A stretch of DNA of 64,000 bases from Iamia sp. SCSIO 61187. GTDB lineage: Bacteria > Actinomycetota > Acidimicrobiia > Acidimicrobiales > Iamiaceae. Where the stretch lies: NCBI RefSeq assembly GCF_019443745.1, contig NZ_CP050948.1, positions 2,732,001 through 2,796,000 on the forward strand, given 5' to 3'. A program made the position numbers and the translations under genes. The notes beneath the pieces were generated by a model, which was not told the DNA's origin, did not search any database, and saw only the letters and a program-made list of their open reading frames with translations. This document shows positions 15,729-26,601 of this stretch, in pieces. Each line of letters opens with the position of its first letter. The first letter of the stretch is position 1.

Positions 15729-16523
15729 GTGCAGAACGGTCTCTACCTGGCCCCCTTCGCCGAGATGTCCGAGCCCGCCGCCGTGGTCGAGGTGGCCCGG
15801 GCCGCCGAGGCCGCCGGGTGGGACGGCCTGTTCCTGTGGGACCACGTCCTGCGCCCCGTCGACGAGGTCACCGACATCGCCGACGTGTGGATCACCCTGG
15901 CGGCGGTGGCGGCGGCGACCGAGCGCATCCGGCTGGGCCCCATGGTCACGCCCCCGTCGCGCCGCCGCATCGGCCCCCTGGTCCGCCAGACGACGACGCT
16001 CGACCGGCTGAGCGGCGGGCGCCTCATCGTGGGCCTGGGCCTCGGGGTCGACAGCGGCGGCGAGCTGACCCGCTTCGGCGAGGTCATCGACCCGCGTACC
16101 CGCGCCGCCATCCTCGACGAGAGCGCCGAGGTGCTGGCCGCCGCCTGGGCCGGCGAGCACGTGGTCCACCGGGGCGAGCACCTGACCGTCGACGGGGTCA
16201 CCTTCGCCCCCCGGCCCGTGCAGCAGCCGCGCATCCCCCTCTGGTTCGCGGCCCGCGGGTCGGCGCTGCGCCCGGTGCGGCGGGCGGCCCGCTACGACGG
16301 CCTGTTCCTGATCGAGGCCACGGTCGAGGACCTCGAGCGGGCGCAGGCCGAGGTGCGGGCGGTCCGGGGCGGCCTCGACGGGTTCGCCATCGCCGTCAGC
16401 GTGTCCCCGCTCGACGACCCGGCCCTGCGCGACGTGCCCGGCGTCTCCTGGGCCATGCACTCGATGGCTCCCGTCGAGACGCTGGCCGACCTCCTCGAGA
16501 TCGCCACCGCCGGCCCGCCCTGA
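15729..16523 (+). CDS. Luciferase-like (LLM) flavin-dependent oxidoreductase
   Basis: 264-residue member of the bacterial luciferase-like monooxygenase fold, probably F420- or FMN-dependent. Visible features are the N-terminal EMSEPAAVVEVARAAEAAGWDGLFLWDH segment (split here: barrel strand plus WDH), TERIRLGPMVTP, RQTTTLDRLSGGRL and VGLGLG near the phosphate site. It is shorter than the usual 300-350 residues, lacking part of the C-terminal region. GTG at 15729 fits a leaderless promoter with the TGTCA-N11-TACCTT layout. Its stop adjoins the convergent phosphatase stop. Substrate unknown. Confidence 0.85.
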   Translation: MQNGLYLAPFAEMSEPAAVVEVARAAEAAGWDGLFLWDHVLRPVDEVTDIADVWITLAAVAAATERIRLGPMVTPPSRRRIGPLVRQTTTLDRLSGGRLIVGLGLGVDSGGELTRFGEVIDPRTRAAILDESAEVLAAAWAGEHVVHRGEHLTVDGVTFAPRPVQQPRIPLWFAARGSALRPVRRAARYDGLFLIEATVEDLERAQAEVRAVRGGLDGFAIAVSVSPLDDPALRDVPGVSWAMHSMAPVETLADLLEIATAGPP

Positions 16524-18194
16524 TCAGGAGGAGAGCCGCTCCTCGTGGACCGGGTCGAGGAAGGCCCGACCGCCGGGGGTCCGCCGGGACCGGGCGAACG
16601 TCACCGTGGCGGCCCGCCCGTCGAGGACCAGGGTCGCCAGCCCGTTGCCGAACCACGGTCCGCCCGTCAGCGACCACCGCACCGGGTCCCGGCCCGGCGC
16701 CGCCGTCAGCCGGACGATCCTCGCCCCCCAGGCGCCCACCCGGCTCGAGGCCAGCTGGAGCTTGCGCCGCAGCCCCTTGGCCACGCCGTGGCGGAACGGC
16801 GAGCTGACCAGCTGGACCACGGCGGTGCTGCCCTCCACCTCGGCCGGGGCGAGGTAGCTGAAGTGGACGTCGCCGGACAGGACGAGGGCGGTGGCCGGCG
16901 CCGGGCCCTCCTCGCCGGAGCCGACCGATCGGAGGAGGGCGGCGAGCTGGTCGAACGAGCGGCCGAAGCTGGGCCAGTGCTCGGTGTCGTTGCCGGCCCG
17001 GAAGCGCTCGGCGAAGCGGCGGCCGGGTCGGCCCCACCGGCCGGCGCCGAGGGCCTCGCCCCAGCGCTCCAGGTGGTGCACGCCCACGGGCAGCAGCCAC
17101 GGCAGCGACGACCCGAGGAGGAGGTGGTCGACGCCGTCGCGGTCGACCCGGCACCGGTCGGCGACCCAGCCCATCTCGACCTCGTCGATGACCGCCCGCT
17201 CCCCCTCGACCAGGTGCCGGCTGTTCCGGGTGTCGGCCAGCACGAGGCGGGCGGAGCCGGTGCCGACCAGGTCGCGCGTGGTGCTCCAGCGCTGGGTGGT
17301 GGGGTCGGCCCGGTCCAGGCGCCACCCGTCGACCTGGTCGCCGAGGAGGTCGGTGGCGTCGTCGCCGGCGGCCACGGCCAGGGCGAGGACGTCGTCCTCC
17401 AGCTGGCTCGGGGTCAGGTTCCCCCAGTGCTGGTAGACCCAGTACGACACCAGCCCGCCGGTGATGCGGGCGTCCCACCACGGCTGGCGGTCGATGTCCT
17501 CGAGCCACCGGGCCGAGAGGTTCCAGTCGTCGATCACGTCGTGGTCGTCGAAGATCATCGCCGTGGGGACCGTCGACAGGAGCCAGCGCACCGGGGGGTG
17601 CCCCCAGGTCCGGTGGTACACCCGGACGTAGTCGGCCAGGTCGGCCAGGCTCCCCGGCGGCGGGGCGTCGGGCCCGTCGTGCACCGGCGGGTCGTGGACC
17701 ACCAGGTCGGCGTAGAGCTGGTCGCCGAGCAGGGCCAGCAGGTCGGGCCACTCCCCCACGTCCGTCCCGGCGACCTCGGCGGCCAGGGCCTCCAGGGCGT
17801 CGACGCCGTGGCCGGGCTCGGGGTCGTCGGGACCGTGCTCCCAGACGCCGTCGAGCGGGGCCTCGAGCCGGCACGAGCCGAACACGACGCGCAGCGGTCG
17901 GGTCGCATCGGCGGTGCGGATCACGCTCGGCGGGTACCCGTCGACGCCGATGCCGGAGCGGGGCCAGGCCTCGGCGCCGTCGAGCGCGACCCGGTAGGGC
18001 GTGGCCGTTGCCGGGGGCAGGCCGTCGACGACGACGAGGGCGTAGTGGTGGCCGGCCACGGCGGTGGTCCGCGCCGCCCCGGACGCCTCCCCGGCGGCGA
18101 CGGTGACCTCGCAGGCGGCGTCGGTCTCGACCCAGACGGTGGCCCGGGCCCCCTCCACGCTGCGCAGGATCGGGCCGAGGACGAGGCGGGGCAT
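16524..18194 (-). CDS. PhoD-like alkaline phosphatase/phosphodiesterase
   Basis: 556-residue metallophosphatase related to PhoD. An N-terminal Ig-like region (about 1-95) precedes the catalytic domain, with LLGDQLYADL, IFDDHDVIDDWNLSA and LSGDVHFSYLAP, which supply the Fe/Ca ligands in PhoD relatives. No Tat or Sec signal is visible, so this copy is probably cytoplasmic. Start placed at ATG 18194 by homology of the MPRLVLGPILRSV opening; an in-frame GTG at 18218 is also possible. Converges on the flavin oxidoreductase, with the two stop codons adjacent (TGATCA). Confidence 0.85.
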   Translation of the reverse strand: MPRLVLGPILRSVEGARATVWVETDAACEVTVAAGEASGAARTTAVAGHHYALVVVDGLPPATATPYRVALDGAEAWPRSGIGVDGYPPSVIRTADATRPLRVVFGSCRLEAPLDGVWEHGPDDPEPGHGVDALEALAAEVAGTDVGEWPDLLALLGDQLYADLVVHDPPVHDGPDAPPPGSLADLADYVRVYHRTWGHPPVRWLLSTVPTAMIFDDHDVIDDWNLSARWLEDIDRQPWWDARITGGLVSYWVYQHWGNLTPSQLEDDVLALAVAAGDDATDLLGDQVDGWRLDRADPTTQRWSTTRDLVGTGSARLVLADTRNSRHLVEGERAVIDEVEMGWVADRCRVDRDGVDHLLLGSSLPWLLPVGVHHLERWGEALGAGRWGRPGRRFAERFRAGNDTEHWPSFGRSFDQLAALLRSVGSGEEGPAPATALVLSGDVHFSYLAPAEVEGSTAVVQLVSSPFRHGVAKGLRRKLQLASSRVGAWGARIVRLTAAPGRDPVRWSLTGGPWFGNGLATLVLDGRAATVTFARSRRTPGGRAFLDPVHEERLSS

Positions 18195-18231
18195 CCCCCG
18201 ATCCTGGCCCACCCCCACGGCCGATGCGGGC

Positions 18232-18726
18232 TCAGGCCCCCCGGGCCGCCAGACGGCCGGAGATGTCGGCGCACTCCTCGCAGATCGCCTCGGGGACGAG
18301 GCCGAGGCGCATCAGCCCGGCGAAGGCCCGGCAGCCGAGGCAGAACCCGAGGACGGACTCGAGGGTGGCGGCCACGGTGACGGCCCCGACCAGCAGCCGG
18401 GGGACGACCGACGCACCGGTCACGACGAGCACCGCGACGGCGGTGACGGTCAGGGCCGCGCCGATGCCCTGGGCGAAGCGCTTGGGCGGTCCCGCCGTGA
18501 GGCGGGGCTCGACGGGGAGCCGGGGCCGGAGGACCCGGGTGACGAGGCGCCCCCAGGGGCTGAGGGTCGGGCCGGTCAGGACCCGGGCCACGAACCCGTA
18601 GGCGAGGACGGCGAGCAGGGGCCACCACCCCATCGCCACGTAGGCGGCGCTGAGGACGACGACGCCGCCGGCCACCATGCGGGCCGACACCTCGTCCACC
18701 GGGTTGGGGAAGCCGATCACGCTCAC
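18232..18726 (-). CDS. DUF4395 membrane protein
   Basis: 164-residue predicted inner-membrane protein with four hydrophobic stretches and two Cys pairs (GFCLGC near residue 130 and CEEC near 150). This matches DUF4395, a family often found next to thioredoxin- or sulfurtransferase-like genes; function unknown. The GTG at 18726 is 6 bases from a TAAGGT -10 box, indicating a leaderless gene. No redox partner is adjacent here; ftsK is upstream. Confidence 0.82.
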   Translation of the reverse strand: MSVIGFPNPVDEVSARMVAGGVVVLSAAYVAMGWWPLLAVLAYGFVARVLTGPTLSPWGRLVTRVLRPRLPVEPRLTAGPPKRFAQGIGAALTVTAVAVLVVTGASVVPRLLVGAVTVAATLESVLGFCLGCRAFAGLMRLGLVPEAICEECADISGRLAARGA

Positions 18727-18732
18727 CCGGAA

Positions 18733-18738
18733 ACCTTA
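18733..18738 (-). promoter_or_regulatory. -10 box (TAAGGT) for the DUF4395 gene
   Basis: TAAGGT on the minus strand, 6-base gap to the GTG at 18726. A small CCCGG/CCGGG hairpin overlaps the same bases. Confidence 0.55.
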
Positions 18739-18766
18739 CCGGGACGATCAGGTATCCACGCCGTCC

Positions 18767-21379
<2,613 letters not shown>

Positions 21380-21439
21380 GGTCGACCCAGGCTACCGCCC
21401 GACCCCGGCCCGCCCGGGGAGCCCCGGCCGGCCCGGAGG

Positions 21440-22732
21440 TCAGCGGGGGACGATGCCCGCGGCCCGGGCCGCCACCAGCCAGTCGGGGAACTCCCCGAGG
21501 AGGCGGCGGTAGAGCTCGGCGTCGTCGACGGCGTCGATGTCGTCGACGGCGAAGAAGCCGACGTTGTCGACGACCCGCCCCTCCAGCTCGTCGAGCCGCT
21601 CCAGCACCCCGTACTTGGCCTTCCCCAGCCCCACGAACTGCCAGAACGCCGGCCGCGACGAGGCGGTCCGCACCAGCTCGGCGATCTCGGCCCGCTTGGC
21701 GAAGCCCCCGTCGGTGAAGAACAGGACCAGCGTGGGGGTGGGGTCGTCGGGGCGGATGTCGTCGAGCACGGCCGTCATGATGGGGATCTCGTCGTTGCCG
21801 TGGCCGATGGCGTTGTAGTCGACGCCGCCGACGATGCCCTTGAGGTGGAGGTGGGTGTCGGCCCAGGTGTCGAGGTCCGCGACGTGGAGGTCCGGCAGGC
21901 GCATGTGGCCCCGGGCGTAGAGGTAGGCCTCGAGGGCGCCGTCGTCGTCGAGCTGCACCGCCACCGGCACCATCCGCTCCACCACCCGGTGGATCGCCTT
22001 GGTGGCGTACAGCTCCTTCATCGAGCCGGTCTTGTCGATCACGAGGATCACCCGGGCCCGCTGGGTCGCGGCCCCCTTCTCCAGCAGGACCTTGTGCACC
22101 TCCCGCTTGCGGAGGTCGAGCCGCTGGCGCTTCTCCAGCGACACCCTCTCCTCGCCGGGGACCGACCGGGGGCCGTCGGTCGGCGGGGCCGGGGGCGGAG
22201 GGGCGGGAGCGGCGGCCGCGGTCGGCGTCGCCGGCTCGTCGTCGGCCACGGCCACGCCGAAGTGGGTGACCAGCGAGGCCAGGCCTTCGGCCCAGCCGGC
22301 CGAGACCGAGCGCACCTTCCAGCCGTCGCCGCGCCGGTACACCTCCACCAGGAGGGCGGCCCGCTCGGCGCCCAGGCCCGAGGCCGGGGCGGTGTGGGTC
22401 GCGGCGCCGTCGGTCACCGTCGCGCCCAGCCCGGCCACCTGGCCCAGCGGGTGGGCCACGCCGTCGTCGAGGGCGACGGCCACGGCCAGCGTGGTCACGT
22501 CGGCCGGCACCGCGGCCAGGTCGACCCGGACCCGGTCACCGCCCACCAGCTCGACCGCCCCCTCGGGCGAGCGGGGCTGGTTGAAGAACACGAGGTCCTC
22601 CTCGCGCCGGACCGCTCCTTCGGCGCCCAGCTGGAAGACCAGCAGGTCGACAGTGCCCGGCTGGACCCCGGCCACGGAGATCTCCAGCGGTCCGCCGCTC
22701 AGCCCGGTGTTCGCACCCCGCCCGAGGTCCAC
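21440..22732 (-). CDS. TerD domain-VWA (TerF-like) protein
   Basis: 430-residue cytoplasmic protein joining an N-terminal TerD-like calcium-binding domain (about 1-165; GRGANTGLSGGPLEISV, DLLVFQLGAEG, GWKVRSVSAGWAEGLASLV) through a Pro/Ala-rich linker to a VWA domain with a MIDAS-like DKTGSMKEL (near residue 231) and LVLFFTDGGFAKR. The TerD and TerF-like modules are known from tellurium/stress and phage-defence loci, but no other ter genes are here. GTG start at 22732, eight bases downstream of the RNase J stop, so it is probably co-transcribed with it. Confidence 0.85.
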   Translation of the reverse strand: MDLGRGANTGLSGGPLEISVAGVQPGTVDLLVFQLGAEGAVRREEDLVFFNQPRSPEGAVELVGGDRVRVDLAAVPADVTTLAVAVALDDGVAHPLGQVAGLGATVTDGAATHTAPASGLGAERAALLVEVYRRGDGWKVRSVSAGWAEGLASLVTHFGVAVADDEPATPTAAAAPAPPPPAPPTDGPRSVPGEERVSLEKRQRLDLRKREVHKVLLEKGAATQRARVILVIDKTGSMKELYATKAIHRVVERMVPVAVQLDDDGALEAYLYARGHMRLPDLHVADLDTWADTHLHLKGIVGGVDYNAIGHGNDEIPIMTAVLDDIRPDDPTPTLVLFFTDGGFAKRAEIAELVRTASSRPAFWQFVGLGKAKYGVLERLDELEGRVVDNVGFFAVDDIDAVDDAELYRRLLGEFPDWLVAARAAGIVPR

Positions 22733-22740
22733 GGCCGTCC

Positions 22741-24414
22741 CTAGGACTCCATCACCACGGGGACGATCATCGGCTTGCGGCGCGTGCGGGCGTTCACGAA
22801 GCGCCCGGTCGAGCGGCGCACCACCCGGGCGAGGGCCTCCACGCCGCCGGTCGGGTCGTCGACCAGCGCCTGCTCGAGCTCCTTGGCCACGACGGCACGG
22901 CACTCGTCGAGCAGATCCTCGGCCTCGGCCGCGTGCACCCAGCCGCGGGTGATGACCTCGGGGCCGACCACGATGGTGGCGGCGTCGAGGTCGACGCCGG
23001 CGATGACCACGACGACGCCCTCGTCGGCCAGGACCTTGCGGTCGCGCAGCACACCGTGGCTCACGTCGCCGATGCCGAGGCCGTCCACGTACAGGTAGCC
23101 GGCCGGGACCCGACCGGACCGGGTCAGCCCCTGGTCGGTGAGGGTCACCTGATCCCCGTCCTCGCACAGCAGCACCCGCTCGTCGGGGACGCCCATCTGC
23201 CGCCCGATGGCGGCGTGGGCGACCATGTGGCGGTACTCGCCGTGGACGGGGATGAACCACTGCGGCTTGGCGATCGAGTGGTACGTCTTGAGCTCGTCGG
23301 CCTTGGCGTGGCCCGTGGCGTGGACGTCCTCGACCCCGGAGTGGATCACCTGGACGCCGAGGCGCATGAGGCCGTCGATCACCTTGGTGACGTTCATCTC
23401 GTTGCCCGGGATGGGGTGCGAGCTGAGGATCACGGTGTCGTGCTCGTCGAGCTTCAGGAACCGCGACGACTGGTTGGCCATGAGGGCCAGGGCCGACATG
23501 GGCTCGCCCTGGGAACCGGTCGAGATCACGCAGACCTTGCCGGGCTCCATGTCGCCGACCTCGTCGATGTCGCGGAGGTGCGAGTCGGGGATGCTGAGCA
23601 GCCCCATCTCCCGCGCCAGGCGGACGTTCTTCTTCATCGACATGCCGAGGGTCGCCACCGTGCGGTCGAAGGCGATGGCGGCGTCGGCGACCTGCTGGAT
23701 CCGGTGGATGTGGCTCGCGAAGCACGTCGTGACGATGCGCCGCCCCTCGTGGGCGTGGAACAGGTCGTAGAGGACCTTGCCGACCGAGGTCTCGCTGCGG
23801 CTGTGGCCGTGCTGGTCGGCGTTGGTCGAGTCGGCCAGCAGCAGCCGCACCCCCTCGTCCTCGGCGATGGCGCCGATGGCCGACAGGTCGGTCAGGCGGC
23901 CGTCGACGGGCGTGAGGTCGAGCTTGAAGTCGCCGCTGTGGAGGATCACGCCCTGGGGGGTCCCGATGGCGGTGGCGAAGGCGTGGGGCACCGAGTGGGT
24001 GACGGGGATGAACTCGCAGTCGAAGGGGCCGAAGCTCCGGCGCTCCCGGTCGCCGACGACGATCATCTCGGTGCGGTCGAGGAGGCCGGCCTCCTCGATG
24101 CGGTTCCGGGCCAGGGCCAGGCTCAGGGCGGAGCCGATGATCGGGAACGACAGGTCCCGCAGCAGGAACGACAGGCCGCCGTGGTGGTCCTCGTGGCCGT
24201 GGGTGACGATGCAGCCGACGATCTTGTCGCCGCGCTCGCGCAGCCAGGTGAAGTCGGGGAGCACCAGGTCGACGCCGGGCATGTCGGCGTCGGGGAACAT
24301 CAGCCCGCAGTCGATCAGGAGGATCTTGCCCTCGGTCTCGATGGCGGCGCAGTTGCGTCCGATCTCCCCCAGTCCCCCGAGGAAGGTGATCGTGACCGGG
24401 GGTGCTGGGCTCAT
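22741..24414 (-). CDS. rnj: Ribonuclease J
   Basis: Metallo-beta-lactamase/beta-CASP ribonuclease with 5' exo- and endonuclease activity in mRNA decay and rRNA maturation. The 557 residues contain HGHEDHHGG (about 71-79, zinc site), the ADSTNAD segment, SCFASHIHR-like TTCFASHIHRIQQ, STGSQGEPMSAL and VSGHA-equivalent VHATGHAKADEL. Full-length. ATG at 24414 with a TAGGGT box 9 bases upstream. Order dapA-rnj-ftsK is common in actinobacteria. Confidence 0.97.
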   Translation of the reverse strand: MSPAPPVTITFLGGLGEIGRNCAAIETEGKILLIDCGLMFPDADMPGVDLVLPDFTWLRERGDKIVGCIVTHGHEDHHGGLSFLLRDLSFPIIGSALSLALARNRIEEAGLLDRTEMIVVGDRERRSFGPFDCEFIPVTHSVPHAFATAIGTPQGVILHSGDFKLDLTPVDGRLTDLSAIGAIAEDEGVRLLLADSTNADQHGHSRSETSVGKVLYDLFHAHEGRRIVTTCFASHIHRIQQVADAAIAFDRTVATLGMSMKKNVRLAREMGLLSIPDSHLRDIDEVGDMEPGKVCVISTGSQGEPMSALALMANQSSRFLKLDEHDTVILSSHPIPGNEMNVTKVIDGLMRLGVQVIHSGVEDVHATGHAKADELKTYHSIAKPQWFIPVHGEYRHMVAHAAIGRQMGVPDERVLLCEDGDQVTLTDQGLTRSGRVPAGYLYVDGLGIGDVSHGVLRDRKVLADEGVVVVIAGVDLDAATIVVGPEVITRGWVHAAEAEDLLDECRAVVAKELEQALVDDPTGGVEALARVVRRSTGRFVNARTRRKPMIVPVVMES

Positions 24415-24449
24415 CGTCCCCCGACCCTACTGGGGGCGGGAGGGCGCTC

Positions 24450-25337
24450 CTAGACGAGCAGGCGCAGGTCGCGGGCGACGGCGCGCGCCGCCGCGGCGGT
24501 GCCCTCGGGGGCCGGCCCGAGGGGCAGCCGGCACTCGCCGATGGGCACACCCAGCTCGGCCATCATCACCTTGACGGCCTGGGAGAACACGCAGGTCTCG
24601 CTGTTCATGTAGGCGTAGCTGGGCAGGAGCCGGGCGTTGACGGCCCGGGCCCCGGCGGTGTCGCCGGCCTCGAAGGCGAAGAACATGTCGACCTGGAGCG
24701 CCGCGGTCCAGTGGCTGGCCACGCCCACGACGCCGACGGCGCCGTAGGCCAGGAAGGCGAGGGTGAGGGGCTCGTCCCCGCTGTAGACCTCGAACCCGGC
24801 CGGGGCGGCGGCGATCAGCCGGCCGGTCTCGGCCGGGTCGCCGCCCGCGTCCTTCAGGGCGACGATGGTGGGCACGTCGCGGGCCAGCCCGAGGATGGTG
24901 TCGGTGGCGATCTTGCGCCCGGTCCGGCCGGGGACGTCGTAGAGCATCACCGGCAGGTCCGACGCCGCGGCCACGGCCTCGAAGTGGGCGACCAGGCCGC
25001 TCTGCGGCGGCTTGTTGTAGTACGGCGTCACGGCGAGGACGGCGTCCACGCCGACCTCGGCCGCGGCCCGCGTGAGCTCCACGCTGTGGGCGGTGTCGTT
25101 GGTGGTCGTGCCGGCGACGAGGGGGACGTCGACGGCGGCGCGCACGGCCCGGAACAGCTCGATCCGCTCCTCGTCGCTGAGGACCGGGCTCTCGCCGGTG
25201 GTCCCGGCGACGACCAGGCCCTCGTTGCCGTGGTCGACCAGCCAGCGGGCCAGCTCACCGGCCGCCTTGGCGTCGAGCGAGCCGTCGGGGGCGAACGGCG
25301 TCGCCATCGCGGTCAGGACTCGTCCGAAGCGCGCCAT
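24450..25337 (-). CDS. dapA: 4-hydroxy-tetrahydrodipicolinate synthase
   Basis: Condenses pyruvate with aspartate semialdehyde in the lysine/diaminopimelate pathway. The 295-residue TIM barrel has the Schiff-base Lys162 (IVALKDAGG), catalytic Tyr133 and Arg138 (LYDVPGRTG), Thr46/Thr47 (GTTGESP) and Tyr107 (TPYYNKP). ATG at 25337 lies 7 bases after a TAGGGT box, so it is probably leaderless. dapB is 4 kb away at 29475-30278; the intervening genes are unrelated. Confidence 0.96.
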   Translation of the reverse strand: MARFGRVLTAMATPFAPDGSLDAKAAGELARWLVDHGNEGLVVAGTTGESPVLSDEERIELFRAVRAAVDVPLVAGTTTNDTAHSVELTRAAAEVGVDAVLAVTPYYNKPPQSGLVAHFEAVAAASDLPVMLYDVPGRTGRKIATDTILGLARDVPTIVALKDAGGDPAETGRLIAAAPAGFEVYSGDEPLTLAFLAYGAVGVVGVASHWTAALQVDMFFAFEAGDTAGARAVNARLLPSYAYMNSETCVFSQAVKVMMAELGVPIGECRLPLGPAPEGTAAAARAVARDLRLLV

Positions 25338-25344
25338 CCCGGCG

Positions 25345-25350
25345 ACCCTA
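25345..25350 (-). promoter_or_regulatory. -10 box (TAGGGT) for leaderless dapA
   Basis: TAGGGT on the minus strand with a 7-base gap to the ATG at 25337. The dispersed palindrome at 25381-25427 starts about 30 bases further upstream. Confidence 0.55.
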
Positions 25351-25380
25351 CCTCCCGACCTGGACGCGATCCCGCTCCCG

Positions 25381-25427
25381 TTCTGTCAATCCCCATGCGC
25401 CGTGGAGGCACATGGGGATTGACAGAA
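25381..25427. repeat. Dispersed palindrome, family B, copy 1
   Basis: A perfect 17-bp inverted repeat, TTCTGTCAATCCCCATG at 25381-25397 and its complement at 25411-25427, around a 13-base loop. It lies 10 bases past the stop of the ferritin-like gene and upstream of dapA. A second copy with the same arms and loop length is at 46655-46703. Confidence 0.85.
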
Positions 25428-25437
25428 AGCGGACGGG

Positions 25438-26601
25438 TCAGGCCTTGGCGCCGGAGTTCACCTCGCCCTCGGCGAGGGCGAACATCTCGTACTCCTCGCC
25501 GGTGTCGGCCATGTCCTCGAACTGGATGACGCCGATCTCGCCGAAGCGCTCGCGCAGCCAGCCGTCGCCGGCGTCGAGCAGGCCCAGCTTCTTGCAGTTG
25601 GGGACGATCTTGGTGAAGAGCATCTGCTGGAAGAGCTGGCGGGCGGGCAGGTCCTTGATCACCGGGACGACCTCGGACGGCTTCATGCCCATCCGCTCCC
25701 ACACCTCCTGCTGGAGGAAGCGGTCCCGCATGCGGAGGGCGGCCTCGAAGGCGAACTCCTGGCGCTCGCGCAGCTCGGCCGTGGTGAGCTCCTGGTAGTA
25801 CTCCTTCAGCGTCAGCACCCCGAAGGCGACGTGGCGGGCCTCGTCGCTCATCACGTAGCGGAGCAGCTGCTTGAGCAGGGGCTCGGTGGTCATCTGGTGC
25901 ATGAACCCGAAGGCGGCCAGGGCCAGGCCCTCGACCATGATCTGCATGCCCAGGTAGGTCATGTCCCAGCGGCTCTCCTCGACGATGTCGTCGAGGAGCA
26001 GGCCGAGGTGGGCGTTGACCGGGTAGGTGCCCGAGAGCTTGTCGTTGAGGTACTGGGCGAAGACCTCGACGTGGCGGGCCTCGTCCATCACCTGGGTGGC
26101 GGCGTAGTACTTGGCGTCGATCCACGGCACCGTCTCGACGATCTTGGCCGTGCACAGCAGGGCGCCCTGCTCGCCGTGGAGGAACTGGCTGAGCATCCAG
26201 TTCTGGCTCTGCACGCCGAGCTCGGTCCACTCCGTGTCACCCCACTTCTCGAACGGGGTGCCGGTCAGGTCCTGGTTCTCGTCGAGGCCGAGACCGGCGG
26301 CGGCGTTGGCGGCCACCACGGCCTCCTGGTCGACGTCGATCGACCAGTCGAGGTCGGTCTGGCCGTTCCACTGGGAGGTCTTGGCCTTCTCGTAGAGCTT
26401 GTCGAGGGGCTTGCGCTCGCCCTTGGTGTAGTTCCAGGTGAAGATGGCATCGGCGTTGTCGGCGACGGCGCGGATCGTGGCGTGCACGTCGGTGTTGCTG
26501 ATGGCGAGGATCTCGGCCAGGTCGTTGGCGTCGGCCCGGCCGATGATCTCCTGCATCGAGGACATCTCGACGGCGTCGGGGGTCGGGTCGGTCGTGGTCA
26601 T
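25438..26601 (-). CDS. Ferritin-like diiron protein (R2/oxygenase-like)
   Basis: 387-residue helical protein with two Glu...ExxH half-sites: HGEQGALL with MDEARHVEVF, and MVEGLALA with MSDEARHVAFG. This is the di-iron four-helix arrangement of ribonucleotide reductase R2-like and desaturase/oxygenase proteins. It lacks the R2 C-terminal pattern, so an oxidase, desaturase or N-oxygenase role is more likely; the substrate is unknown. Its ATG (26601) overlaps the stop of the upstream TetR gene as ATGA, so the regulator and the enzyme form one operon. Confidence 0.8.
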   Translation of the reverse strand: MTTTDPTPDAVEMSSMQEIIGRADANDLAEILAISNTDVHATIRAVADNADAIFTWNYTKGERKPLDKLYEKAKTSQWNGQTDLDWSIDVDQEAVVAANAAAGLGLDENQDLTGTPFEKWGDTEWTELGVQSQNWMLSQFLHGEQGALLCTAKIVETVPWIDAKYYAATQVMDEARHVEVFAQYLNDKLSGTYPVNAHLGLLLDDIVEESRWDMTYLGMQIMVEGLALAAFGFMHQMTTEPLLKQLLRYVMSDEARHVAFGVLTLKEYYQELTTAELRERQEFAFEAALRMRDRFLQQEVWERMGMKPSEVVPVIKDLPARQLFQQMLFTKIVPNCKKLGLLDAGDGWLRERFGEIGVIQFEDMADTGEEYEMFALAEGEVNSGAKA

